Program-made: the position numbers and the translations under genes
Notes under the pieces: generated by a model
Told to the model about the DNA's origin: nothing
The model's input: only the letters and a program-made list of their open reading frames with translations
Database searches by the model: none
NCBI RefSeq assembly: GCF_000188695.1
Contig: NW_004754929.1
Coordinates: 719,396 to 754,395, forward strand
DNA from: Salpingoeca rosetta
Lineage: Eukaryota > Opisthokonta > Choanoflagellata > Craspedida > Salpingoecidae
Direction of reading: 5' to 3'
Length of the DNA stretch: 35,000 nucleotides
Shown: positions 11,979-24,294 of the stretch, in pieces
How the letters are laid out: every line of letters begins with the position of its first letter
Position numbering within the stretch: position 1 is the first letter of the stretch

Positions 11979-13564
11979 TACATGCATCCACGCAATCGCA
12001 CCTTGAGGTTTGGATGGTTGGCGACGATAGTGCGCATGTGTCGTTCGATGAAGACGCGCTCGCGCTCAAAGAAGTCGACGTCGCTGTCTGTGACTTCACC
12101 ATGCACCAGCAGTGGCATGCCAACCTCTGCCATCGCCTCGAGGGCGCCCTTGCACTTGGAGATGTCTGTCACGCCGGAATCCGAGTTGGTCGTCGCACCT
12201 GCAGGATACAGCTGCAAATGTGGATGTGTGCGTTTGCGTGTACGTGTGGGCGTTTGCGTGTGCGTTTGTGCATTTGTGTGTGCGTTTGTACGCGTGCAAT
12301 TGTTTGTGCATGTGTGTGTATGTTTGTATGTATGCGTGTGTGCGCATGCGCGCTTGCATGAATATGTGTGTGTGTTCTCCGCAATCCTCACTGGTGAACA
12401 CGGGTCGCAGCGTGCTCACCTTCACAGCAAAGATTTGGCCAGTTTCCTTGGCCTTGCGAATCTGCAAAGAAGAGGTGTCATCATTGAGCACATGTGAACC
12501 GGAATAGGAAGGACACTGTGTGGCGAATAGCAACATGTACACAATGTACATCATGTTCGTGGGCACACTGTGCACATTGTACCAGCCCACGCACGTGCGC
12601 ACCTCATCGCCCGTGGTGTTGTCGGTGAGGTAGAGCGTCATGAGCGGCTGGAAGTCGGATTCTGCGGGAAGGGCCTTCATGATTCGCTCACGATACGCCA
12701 ATGCCTGTCACATCATGTGTACATGAACGTGAAGGTAACGGTAAGACTTGTGTGTGTGATTGCAAGCGTGCGTTGACGTGGACAGTTTCTCGGTTGTGTG
12801 TGAAGGTGTGTGAAGGTGTGTGAAGGTGTGTGAAGGTGTGTGAAGGTGTGTGAAGGTGCGTGTGTGTGTGTGTGTGTGTGTGTAGTCGTGTGTGTGAAGG
12901 TGTGTGAAGGTGTGTGGAGGTGTGTGTGTGGGGTCGTGCGTGAAGATTTGTGTGCATGTACACTCGTGTGCATGCGCACTCGTGTGCGTGTCTGTCTGTG
13001 GAATGACTGGTGGTGGTTCCAGCACCATGTCTGTGTTGATGACCGGGGGCACGAGGTTTGGCATGACGATGGCTCGCTTCACATATGGCGGGATGTCTGA
13101 ACGGCATCATGTCATGTCACAGCAAAGCGGGGAAGCGAAAGCGAATGAGGCCTGAGATAGGGACCTGGCACGATGCCACATACACACACCCACACATAAA
13201 CGTTAAAGCTTGTGTCAAAGCACTCACGCTGTGCAAGGGACTGCATGATGTCGCCATCGCGCAGGTGCAAGTGGAGATCATCCACTGGCCGGCACGAAAT
13301 CAGCACATTGTCCCCTGGCATGTGTGTGCGTGTGTGTGTGTGTGTGCGTGTGCGTGTGCGTGTGCGTGTGTGTGTGTGTGTGTGGTCTGCGTTGGTCGTA
13401 GAGGAATGAAACTTGAAGCAGTTGAGGTCATACAGACACACACACACACACACGCACGCACAGACAGAAAGACAGACACACACACACATGCACAGACACA
13501 CAGACAGACAGACACATGCACCTGTCTTTGCGCGCTTCTTGCTTTCCTCCTCAGTGGACGACAT
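9992..13564 (-). CDS. pyrC: Stand-alone dihydroorotase, PyrC/URA4 type
   Basis: Thirteen exons in transcript order, every join in phase: 13564-13522, 13314-13228, 13096-13026, 12704-12603, 12461-12420, 12211-12002, 11778-11732, 11552-11459, 11248-11174, 10876-10821, 10620-10539, 10288-10172, 10048-9992; about 360 aa (E. coli PyrC is about 350). It interconverts carbamoyl aspartate and dihydroorotate in de novo UMP synthesis. Seen: HLHLRDG with metal ligands H29 and H31, [14 protein letters not shown] with the carbamylated Lys at 115, PLLVHGEV (H152), EHITT (H190), [12 protein letters not shown], then [13 protein letters not shown] (D263, H267). The C-terminus [12 protein letters not shown] matches the bacterial end. 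All catalytic residues are present, so it is predicted active. Donor ATG|GTGCTG at 13026 was chosen because it gives the ungapped family alignment. In animals this activity is a domain of CAD; here it is a separate gene. Confidence 0.93.
10424..10531. repeat. CA-rich repeat with a duplicated CCAACGCAGATACACACA unit
   Basis: In a dihydroorotase intron, next to the donor of exon 10539-10620 (minus). The CAACGCAGATACACAC segment appears at about 10413 and again at 10460, with CA/CAGA runs between and after. Confidence 0.8.
10963..11159. repeat. (CA)n-rich tract in a dihydroorotase intron
   Basis: Interrupted CA repeat filling the donor half of the intron between exons 11174-11248 and 10821-10876 (minus). 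Confidence 0.9.
11818..11990. repeat. Opposed (GT)n and (CATA/CA)n tracts within one intron
   Basis: The intron between dihydroorotase exons 12002-12211 and 11732-11778 carries GT repeats at 11820-11892 and a CACATA repeat at 11943-11989. In sense orientation this is GT at the donor and CA at the acceptor. Confidence 0.85.
12795..12930. repeat. GTGTGTGAAG decamer minisatellite
   Basis: About ten tandem copies of a 10-bp unit, interrupted by a short GT run, in the dihydroorotase intron between exons 13026-13096 and 12603-12704. Confidence 0.9.
13320..13516. repeat. Opposed (GT)n and (CA)n tracts within one intron
   Basis: First intron of the dihydroorotase gene: GT repeat at 13320-13385 near the acceptor and CA/CAGA repeat at 13434-13516 abutting the donor (minus sense: GT first, CA last). 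Confidence 0.85.
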
Positions 13565-13996
13565 GGCTACGCTGTTGCGACACCACGAAGTTTGTCACGC
13601 CAAGTTTGGGCGATTTGTGGATATCTTCGCATTTTATTCGGCAAACCCCGCCCAACAACTTTTGATTTTTTCTGTGGTTGTTGTTGTGTTGTTCCACCCA
13701 CCCACCCTTCCAAGCCAAGCAACGTCGAGGGTGGAGACGTTTCCCCTTTCCCTTCCCTGTGTCAGCGTCGTCTTGTGCTTCCTTCTTGATTGGTGGCCAT
13801 CGCATCGAGCGATATCTTGCTTTTCTTTGGTGCACGTTAGCTTGGCTCACCGACGCAGGCCAAGCAGAGGCAGGCACGTGTTCTCGTTGTCCAGTGCTCT
13901 GCTTGCAGGCACCAGAACGGAGGTTTTGCGTGGCCGCGACGACGTTGCTTTTTTCGTTGTCGTTACAGCATCACGCAGCGGCGCTTCCCCGAAACA
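13565..13996. promoter_or_regulatory. Divergent intergenic region (probable bidirectional promoter) between dihydroorotase and usherin genes
   Basis: 432 bp separate the start codons of two divergently transcribed genes. The sequence is mixed, with a CCCACCC-rich patch near 13688-13707 and T-rich stretches near 13660-13690, and lacks the microsatellites that fill the introns. No TATA box or specific factor site could be assigned. Promoter function is inferred from position. Confidence 0.5.
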
Positions 13997-14087
13997 ATGA
14001 GGCTGGTTGGCCCATCGCGGGGCTGCATCCTCGCCTTGTCGTTGCTGGTTGTTGTGGTTTGTCTCGTTACGACCACAGCCGCAACAG
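13997..14087 (+). other. Signal peptide exon of the usherin homologue
   Basis: The first coding exon encodes a typical signal peptide: short basic start (MRLVGPSRG), hydrophobic core [13 protein letters not shown], then small residues TTTAATG. The exon ends GCAACAG|GTACGT in phase 1. Its length and composition support export of the protein and the choice of ATG at 13997. Confidence 0.85.
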
Positions 14088-14244
14088 GTACGTGGTGGAT
14101 GCGTTTGCTTTTCGAGAACGGTTCTGCTGAGTGGGTTGCTTGTGTTGGACACTTGGGGGTTTTGCTCGATGATCCTTGCAATACATCCGCACCTTCTCCA
14201 CAGCCTGTTCACCATATGCGCATGCATACACACACACATACACC

Positions 14245-14278
<34 letters not shown>

Positions 14279-14281
14279 TTC

Positions 14282-14363
<82 letters not shown>

Positions 14364-17300
14364 GCCATCGCTCCTTCACCAACCACATCCGCTCAACAAT
14401 AACGTTAGGCTTGTTCCCGTCCATTGAAAACGCCGCGCGAGACAAGCCCGTGAGCGTGACGTCAAGCTGTGGGTTTGACGGCGACATCAACTCCTTCTGT
14501 GACCCAACTGATGATGGCGTCACCGCTGCAAACGCCTGCAATGGACAGGCTGCGATGGTCTGCAATGCCACCTGCCCCTACGGCAGTGCTGCGCCACAGC
14601 AATACGACTTGCTGGACCCCGACACCATCTCCTACTTTGAGGATGTCACTTTCCGGCCAAACTCCATCGAGCTGGGAGCGACAAGCCAGCTGCTCATCCT
14701 GTCGTCTTCGGCCGCGTTTCCGCCAGCGTCCTCCGCTGCCACCGGCCTTACGCTTGCAGCTCGCATTCGCACCACGCAGCAGCAGCGCACGTGCGTTGTC
14801 TCCAAGAGTGCATCGGGCTCGCCCGTGTTCTCGCTGTGCCTGCGGGGCGCAGACAACGTGCTGGAGTTCACTGCAGGCAGCGATGTCACCAGCTTCAACC
14901 ACACGGGCTCTGGGCCTGTCGTGGACGGCGCATGGCATCACATTGCCGTGATCGTGCTCCAAGACCAGGCCAGGTTCTACATCGATGGCTTGCTTGCAGG
15001 CACCGAGAGTGCCACTTTCCCGTCCGATGTCAATTCCGGCAGCATCGTCGTTGGCCAGGGATTCAGCGCTGGTGCGTGCGTGCGTGTGTGTGTGTGTGTG
15101 TGTGTGTGAGTGCAACACGGATTCGGTGAGAACATGTGCGATCAACAGCGAGTGGGAATGAGGCAGGGGGCTGCTCTGTGTAGCTGTGAGAGGCGTCTTG
15201 CCTCGTCTATGCTTCGGTAACATCCCACTTGTAGCCCACAGCCGCTCACAGTTGCTCACGCACACACACACACACACACATCACTGTTCGCACTGCAGCT
15301 GATGTGTTCATCGGAGAGCTGGGCGGCGTGTATGTGTACGCGCGGGCAGTGGAAATATACGACATTTGCACCCTTGCAGGAACATCGCCGTGCCAGCAGC
15401 CAACGCCAGACGACGGCTGCCGCTGCCCTGCTTCCCACCCCATCACCGCCGACGACAACGCCAACCAATGCGTCGCAACGTGAGTGGCAATCCATCGCAT
15501 ACACATGTTGACGACAGCGCACGTGGATTGAGCCTGTGCTGTTTCACGGGAGTTGTTGACCCTGACTGGAGAAAACGTGTTGATGAAATCTTACACCGTT
15601 CCCAGCGCCCAGAGGTGCTGCACATATCAGCATTTTCCTCCATTAGGTTGCTTTATCACCAATCACCACTTTCTCCCACAACATAACAAACCCACCTTCT
15701 GATTCATTGGTTCCTCCCCCAATCACTTGTGCAGATTTGCTGCGTCTGGACCGCGTGTGCAGCGAACAAACATATTCAGCTATGGTGCCTCGGCTGCGGT
15801 GGACTCGAGTGCGGCAACGTACTGGCGCTCGGGCAGGAACGACAGCCCCGTCAACGTCACCCTCGACCTGCAAGGGCTGTACGAGTTTATGCGCTTGGAA
15901 GTGAGCTTTGTGTCCGACCGGCCACACTCCATGGTCGTCGAGCGCTCCGCCGATGGCGGCAGCACCTTCAGCGCCTATCGCTACGTCTCGCGGGATTGCC
16001 CCTCCGCCTTTGGGCTGCCAACCCTCTCGCCAAACGATGCCGCAAGCCCTGATCAGGTCATCTGCACCCTCATGCCGGACGGGCCTGGTGCTGTGGACTT
16101 CATCCTGTTTGAGCAAGGCAATCTCCCCGAGTACCTGCCAGCAGATTTGGCCGACGTCCTTTTTCCCTTCTCCCAAGTTACCCACGTCCGCTTTCACATC
16201 ACCCAGCTCGCAGGTGCGTGCATGCGTGCATGCGTTGTGATGTTTGTTGTGTGTTGTTGTGGGGTGTGCTGTGTGAAGCTATGTGTGCGTGCATTACTGC
16301 GTGTTGGTGTGTGCGTGTGTGCGTGTGTGCGTGTGCGTGTGCGGGTGTGTGTGTGTGTGTGAGCATGCGTGTGTGCGTGTGCGTGTGCGTGTGCGTGTGT
16401 GTGTGTGTGAGCATGCGTGTGTGTGCGCGCGTGCGTGCGTGTGTGTGTGTGCTCTTACCTAGCGAACAAGCACTGACATCCACATCCACATTCGCACCCA
16501 CGCACGCACATGCACGCACCAACACGCACTCGCACGCGCGTAGGCACGTACGATGAACAGCCTGGTGATCCTGCGTTGCGGGACAGCTATGTTGCCATCT
16601 CGGATGTGACTGTGACGGCACGCGTGCTGTGCAACGGACACGCTGACAGCACACGCATTGCGGAGCGAAACCGCCGCCCCTTTGAGATCTGCGACATGTG
16701 TGCCCACAACACCCAGGGCGACCAGTGCGGCCAATGCGCACCGCTCTTCAACAACGCCCCGTTTGCCCGCGGCACGGGCTTTGAGACCAACGCGTGTGAC
16801 ATGTGCGAGTGCAACGGTCACGCCAGCGCGTGCGCCTTCAACGCCACCCTCAACACGGGCATCTGCAGCGACTGCGACAGCCAAACCGCTGGCGACAACT
16901 GTGACACGTGCGATGTCGGCTACTACCGCGCAGCTGGTGTGTCTGCCGACGCCACGAACCCATGCCAGCCGTGCTCCCACTGCAACGCCAACGGCGTGGA
17001 CCCGAGCATTGTGTGTGTGCCCGACCCCATTCAGGGCGATGCAGGCACGTGCGCGTGTGTCTCGCCGTACATCGGCAGCACATGTACCGCATGCATCGAC
17101 ACGTTCTTCTTCAACGCCAGCACCAGCACGTGCCAGGCGTGCGCGTGTGATGACGACGGCGCCAGCGAGGCACGCACCTGCGACGCGCAGGGCGTGTGTA
17201 CGTGCAAGGCGGGCTACACCGGCGACAAGTGCGATGCTTGTGCAGACGGCTTCTACCGTTCCGCTGCCAGCGGGCTGTGTGTCGCCTGTGCCTGCAACAC

Positions 17301-18736
17301 AGCCGGCACAGAGCAGGGCACTGCGGTGTGCGATAAGGCCACTGGCCAGTGCCCATGCACATCCACGCACACGAGCCGTGACTGCGGCGAGTGCGTCGAC
17401 AGCTACTATCTTCTGCCCAATCAAACATGCGCAGCGTGTAGCTGCTTTGCAGATGGCTCTGTGTCGTCGTCCTGTGACAGCGACGGCGTGTGCATGTGCG
17501 TGCAAGGCGGCGACTACGTGGGTGACAAGTGTGACGTGTGCCGCCCAGGTCTTACAGCGAACATCATTCGTCAGTGTGCAGACGCCACTGGCGACGTCAT
17601 GTTCGTGGTGGACGTGAGTGAGGGCGTGAGTGAGACCATGTTGCAGGCGGTGCGGCAGTTCCTCAGCAACACCATCAGCGCGCTTGGGGTCGGGGAGACT
17701 GCAACACGTGTCGGTGTTGTGCAGTACGCATCTGGGGCTGCCATCGCCTCCGACCTCAACGACCACTTCACCGTCGCTGAGCTGCAGCAGGTTGTCAGCA
17801 ACCTTGCGCTCACGGACACGGCGCCGCTGCTTGGCGGTGCACTGAATGTGGCGCGCTCTGTGCTGCGCAGCTCCGTGCAGGGCGGGCGCACCACAGCCCC
17901 AGACACCGTGGTTGTTGTCACCGCAACGACAAGTGAGGACAGCGTGAACACAGCAGCCAGCATTCTGGAGGCAGAGGGCGTCAACGTCATTGTTGTCGGT
18001 GTTGGGGCTGGCATATCTCTGTCCCAGCTGCAAGCAGTCGTGTCAGATGCAGACAACCTCCACCTCACCGCTAACGCTACCTTGCTCGCGGCGGTGGACC
18101 TTGATCTCGAACTGACCTCGGCACTCTGCAACTCCCTGCAAGGTGTGTTGTGGTTGCAGATGTGGGTGCGTATGTGGTTGCATGTTGTGTGTGTGTGTGC
18201 GTGTGTTGTGGTTGCAGATGTGGGTGCGTATGTGGTTGCGTGCGTGTTGTGTGTTGTGTGTGTGTGTGTGCGTGTTGTGTGGTTGCAGATGTGGGTGCGT
18301 GTGTGGTTGCGTGCGTGTGTGTGTAAATGTGCTTACTGTGGTGTATGTGTGGAAACGAGTGGAATTGTCCTGCTTCTGGTTTGCATTTGGTTGGTGTCCT
18401 TGATGTCACTGGTTGTTGCTCACAACAATGAGACGACCTGTCCGGCAATCGGTGTCTTTGCAGAGCTGCAAATTGGGTGTCGCGCGTGTGATTGCGATGC
18501 ACGGGGCACCGTTGTCAACACCGTCTGTGATGCAGCAACTGGCCAGTGCGTCTGCAAGGATAGAACAACAGGTACCAAGGCGACAGCTGTGTGTTGTGTT
18601 ACGAGTGTACCTTGAATGTAGTAGACACAAGTGATTGGGTACATCATTTGAAAGATCACCAGGGAATGTCGATGCAGTGTGCGTGCGTGTGTGCTTGTGT
18701 TTTGTGCGTGTGTGCTTGTGTTGTGTGTGTGTGTGT

Positions 18737-18778
<42 letters not shown>

Positions 18779-19113
18779 TGTGTGTGTGTGGTGTGTGTGC
18801 TTGCAGTTCTGACACACAACCAGAACCCGAGCATTGCATGTCGTTACACGTACCTTCACAACTTTGGCTACCTGCTTCACCTCACGTTCCCTCAATGTTG
18901 TGTTACTCTCAGGCGCGCGTTGTGATCGGTGCAAGGATGGGTATGCCGGCCTGACTGCGGAGTATGCACTCGCGTGCAGCGGCCGTAAGTCGATGCTCGC
19001 TGCTGTGCAAGCAAGCTCACACTACCCGTCAACACCTGCTCTGTGTGCTTCCACCTGGCATTGCGTACCCGCGACAACACACACAGACACACAGACACGC
19101 ACACACACTCACG

Positions 19114-19148
<35 letters not shown>

Positions 19149-19824
19149 TCTCTCTTACCTGCATCTACACACGGCCTCTTTTTCTGCAGTGCCATCTGCT
19201 GTGAATTCCACGGAAGTTTCGCTTGCTGGGGATCAAGCCGTGTTGGTGTCGTGGACAGCGCCCACGGATCCAAACGGAATTGTCGAGCAGTACACCGTGC
19301 GCAGAAACGGACTTGTCGTGATCAAAGTGGATGGCAATGTCTACACCTACCGCGACGAAGACCTCCAGCCTGGGGACACGTACACATACACTGTGGCTGC
19401 TACCACGCCTGCGGGCGAGGGCCCTGAAAGCGCACTCGTTCTCATTCGCATCCCGGACACGCAGCCGGAAGGCCTGGCAGCGCCCTCTGTCACGGAGGTC
19501 ACCCCCTTTGAGCTCAGCGTGAGCTGGTCGCCACCATCGTCACCAAATGGCATCATCGTCGGCTACACGGTACTGTTGCGTCGCATGACAGCTGTGAGCT
19601 TTGGCGTGTTTTGGCTTTGGTGCACGCGATAACATATTGTAAACTTTTCGTCTGTGACCATTCCTCTGTGTGGTATGAGTTCGCTTTCGCAGCGTATCGC
19701 CGTTCCGTGGCCATGTTGAGTGATCTTCGACTTGCTTGGTTGTCTTGGCTCATTTCCATGCACACACATATGCACTCACACACAAACATGCACACGTCCA
19801 CACACGCTCGCACACTCCCCTCCT

Positions 19825-19864
<40 letters not shown>

Positions 19865-22800
19865 CACACACACACACACACACGGACACACACACACACA
19901 CGCACACACACACACAGCTGCTTGTGAATGGGGCGCGCACAAGTGTTGGCATCAGCACCAGCCACACCTTGGCTGTGTACGCCTTTACCACGTACAGCAT
20001 TGCTGTGGAAGCGTGCAACTCTGAAGCATGTGCCGTGAGCAATGCCACCAGCATCACCACGAGCCCTGCTGGCGTGCAAGGCCAAGGTGCACCGACACTG
20101 ACGGCAACATCCCCACGCGCTCTCAGCATTTCGTGGTCACCTCCAACCGCGCTCAACGGAGACCTGCAAAACTACCGCGTTGAGCTGCAGCAGGTGCCAG
20201 GGGGCGATGTTGCTGTCGTGTTCACGGGCACTGATACTGAGACGACGGTCAGCGGCCTGCTGCCGTTCACAACGTACCGTGCGCGCGTCACCACGTCAAA
20301 CGTGCAAACGACTGAATCTGCAACTAGCCCTTGGACCAACACCACGCTTCCACCCGCAGGTGGGTGTCGTGTTCATGTGCAGGGCGAAAGAGGAGAGAGA
20401 CAGTGTGTGCGTGCATGTGTGTGTGTGTGTGTCCGTGTGTATGCGCGCGCGCGTGTGTGTATGTGTGTGTGGAGAATGCTGCATGTTGACCTGCATTATT
20501 TGTGACATTTGTCATCAGCGGCTGCTTGCTTTGCAGCTGTTTCTTGCTTTCATTCAACCATCCATCTGGTTCTGCCCCCATTGTTAACCACAACACAAAA
20601 TCCACACACACACACACATACACTTGCTGATTGTGTCGTTGTGCTCGTGCAGCCCCCGAAGGTGTTGCACCACCAAGTCTCGTGAGACTGCAAGCACGCA
20701 CGGCAATCGTGCGGCTCGCACCACCTGCGCAACCCAACGGTATCACCGAGTCGTACACGCTCGTGCTGAACGGCACCGATGTTGACACCGCACAAGCCGC
20801 CGGGAACCGCACGCTCTCGTCGCTTCTCCCATACACCACGTACTCGCTCGTCGTACGCGTCTGTACAGGTAAATTGGCCAACACTGCAAACACACACGCG
20901 CACCCACAACTTTACTGGGAAAGAACACCTGTGGTGTGCCTGTGCCTTGCTGACTTGACGTGTCCCCTTTCTTGTTTACATCTCACCCCTGCACATGTAC
21001 GCATTGCATTGTTCTTGCGTTTGATTGCAGAGGATGCTGGGTGCACGACGTCGTCAGCGCTCGTGTTCACCACGGTGGAGGACGTGCCTGAAGGCTTGAC
21101 TGCGCCAACTGTGGCTGCGCTGTCACCAACACGTGTGCGTGTCACCTGGTCTCGCCCGACGCAGCCCAACGGCGAGATCACACGCTATGACGTGCAGCGC
21201 GTGCACACGCCGATGGACGGCTCGTCACCGGAAACAACCACCACCACTACCATCACGGAGGGACTGGGTGCTGCATCGCTTGAGATTGAGGATGATGTGT
21301 CGCCCTATGAGCGGTACACATACTCCATCATCGCCTTCACCTCGGCAGGTTCAGCTGCCAGTGATCCAACCAGCATCACGACGCCCGAAGCAGGTACGTT
21401 ATGCCACTGCGACTGGCGTTGCCTTATAGCTTTGTGATTGCGGTTGTTTTTCCCCCTCATTCTTTGCTTGTTGTGAAATAATGGTGTATCATCGCATGCT
21501 CAAAGTTTGTGTTTTGGTTGCGCCATCATCGCCACCCCCGCACCACAACATGAATCACAACCTCACCTGTGCACGTACACGTTTGCATGTCCATCAGTGC
21601 CAACTGGGCTCGCCCCACCTGTTGTTTCCGACATTGCTTTCACGTCCGCTATCGTGTCCTGGTAAGTTTGGGGTTGTGCAGCTTAAACGCGCGCGCATAT
21701 ATGTGTGTGTGTGTGTGCGTGTGTGTGTGCGTGTTTGCAAGCAAGCATATGGCACATGAGTCCAACGCAAGCGTGTGCGCTCTGGTTTGTGCTGCAATGT
21801 TCATCTCACCTTCCACCACCTCCCTTGGCCGCCTCCCTTTGCCAACCACACTCTCAGGTCTGCACCCACCTCCCCCAACGGAGCGCTCGTGCAATATCAC
21901 TTGCTGCTGCGGGAAGAGGGCGATACCACGGATGAGATCGTGGCGGAAGGCCTGGGCACCAACGCTTCGCTGACTCTGCTCACCCCTTACACCGGCTATC
22001 GCGTGCGCGTGCGATTTGTCAACTCGGTTGGCGTCGTCACCTCAGATTTCACAGACTTTGAAACGCTGCAAGCAGGTGCGCGCATGCGTTGTTTGCCTGT
22101 ATAATAATCAGATGCAGTGCCATGAGCGCTAGCGTTCTTTCTACTCGTGCCATGAAGGCCGAGATTCAGCATGCATTCTCGGCCGCACAGATGCCTGCAG
22201 GCATGCGGAGCCCTTTTCATCTTGAGGATGTTTAGCCCTTGAGTTGCTTGGATTTGCACAACTCCTCACATAAGCCCTTCTTTTCGTTTCCTGCTGTGCC
22301 ATCTGTTGATGCTCGCAGCGCCGGACGGCTTCTCGCCACCTCAAGTTGTGTCAACGACGTCGTCATCACTGACCATTCAGTGGCCGGCACCAGCAACGCC
22401 AAATGGGGTTATCGCCCGCTACATCGTTCATGTTGATGCCCGCACCATCGAGACGGGTGTGTTCGAGCGTACATGCACTGCTTGCTTCGTGGATGTACAT
22501 GTAATGTTGTTGAACATGTGTTGAATGACGGGCACAGATGCAGACAGCACACACACACGCGCACACACACACACACATACGCACGCGCACACGCACACAC
22601 GCATACGCGCGCACACACACACACACACCCATGTGTATGTTCTGCCACTCACTAAGATGCTCTCGTTGGGCTGTCATTGCGTGCAATGTCAATAGCACCG
22701 ACACTGCGCCAGGTCACGGTGACTGATCTGCTGCCAAATCAGGTGTACTCCGTGTTCGTGGAGGCGTGCACCGAGGCCGCCTGTACAAGTAGCGCTTCCA

Positions 22801-24258
22801 TCACAGGAACCACAGACAAACGAGGTGCGCCGTGTGCCTGCAGCACGGGGTGTGATGTTGGTGTTCCACTGCGCTTCCACACATGAGCTTAAGAGCAACA
22901 ACGCATTCACGCACACAAACCTGCTCACTCACTCACTCACTCACTCACTCACTCACTCACTCACTCACTCACTCACTCACTCACTCACTCACTCACTCAC
23001 TCACTCACTCACTTACTTACACACCCACTCACTTACTTACTCACTCCACTCACTCCGAACAGCGCCTGCTGAGCCCGAAGCGCCACAAGCGACGCCGCTC
23101 GATCCCACAACCATTCTCGTGCGCTGGGCGGCACCATCGTCGCCAAACCAGCCCCTCACCCATTATGAACTCTATCGTAACGGTTTCGTCGTGTTCACTG
23201 GTAAGCTGCGCCCTAGAACGCGCTGTCAGTCCCACTCAGAACGTACGAGTGCACGCGGGTGTTCTGCGATGGGCTGCTGAGCAACGCACGCGTGTTCGCC
23301 TCATATGTTTGCGTCATCAAAGCGATTGCGTTCGACTTTTTGTGCGCCTTACTGGGTCTGCTCTTCCGGCTATCCGTTGGTCTTGATGCTTTTTGTTTTG
23401 CCGCATATCTGACTTGACCTGCCTGTTTTGCACGCCCTCACCATCACGTACACAGGGCTGAACACAACGTTTACGGACGAGGGCTTGACCCCTGGCACGA
23501 GCTATGCGTATGCTGTTGTTGCCTACAACGATGCTGGCGGCTCCACCAGCCCAAGCACGGTCGCTGAGACTCCCGAGGATACGCCTGCGGGCATTGCGCC
23601 GCCAACCCTGAGCGCCCTCTCGTCCACGTCCATCTCCGCCACTTGGACGTCGCCGAGTACGTACATGCGTTGAGGGCTGTTGAACTTTTGCGAGGTCTTC
23701 GCTGTCCTGCTCTCCGCATGTGTGTGTAATCTTTCTTTCTGCGCGTGTGGGTGTTTCGTGCAACCATACTTGTACGTGCCTGTTAATGTCTCTCTGCTCA
23801 CGGTTTGCTCATTCATCAACTGGACGGGCGTCATGCACACTATGTTCAGGTGTTCCGAACGGCATTGTCATCTCGTATGCGCTGATTGACCTCGACACGT
23901 CTGAGACGGTGTGCACGGGCGATGCGGCCCTGCGCTCGTGTGTTGTGAGTGAACTCAGCATCTACACGCTGTACACCTTCCAGGTGCAAGCGTGCACGGC
24001 ATCTGGCTGCGGGTTGAGTGCAGACGCCAGTGTTCGCACGAACGCTGCCCCTCCAGTTGGCCTCGCCCTTCCATCCCTGAGCGCCGTCAACGCGACCAGC
24101 GTCTCTGTGTCGTGGATGCCGCCCACTAGCCCCAACGGCCCCGTTGTCGCGTACCAGCTCTGGGTTGCAGCGCACTTTGTGCAAACCCCAAGTACGTTGC
24201 CCTGTGTGTGTGTGTGTGTGTGTGTTTGTGTATGTGCATGCGTGCGTGCGTGCGTGCG

Positions 24259-24294
<36 letters not shown>

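Larger units (their letters stand above)
19190..24191 (+). other. FN3 array 1 (nine complete FN3 modules and the first half of a tenth)
   Basis: Eleven exons encode FN3 modules of the usherin style. Each begins with PEGL/PxGLAxP, continues to a Trp followed by xxPxxPNG, and has a late GLxPxTxYxxxVxAC segment. Several introns interrupt modules at the same place, just after PNGxxxxY. The tenth module stops after [11 protein letters not shown], where a mucin-like and LamG insertion begins. Confidence 0.85.

Noticed and set aside
12795..12930. Regular direct repeats resembling an array
   Set aside because: Unit is 10 bp with no unique spacers, so it is a minisatellite inside an intron and not a CRISPR array.
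14244..14363. TTTC and GGTT tracts as possible telomeric or interstitial telomere repeats
   Set aside because: Units do not match TTAGGG-like telomere repeats and the tracts are interior to introns.
13997..15109. Reading through usherin intron 1 as a single 370-codon exon
   Set aside because: It would insert a long Phe/Leu/Ser repeat from the TTTC tract; splicing 14087 to 14409 gives the usherin motif GLFPSIEN directly after the signal peptide.
16459..18033. Minus-strand open frame of 524 codons opposite the laminin EGF/VWA exon
   Set aside because: Antisense shadow of a GC-rich coding exon with clear cysteine periodicity on the plus strand.
18790..18912. TTGCAG at about 18801-18806 as an acceptor for the next usherin exon
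   Set aside because: The following sequence does not continue the laminin EGF module; the acceptor at 18912 restores [10 protein letters not shown] in phase.
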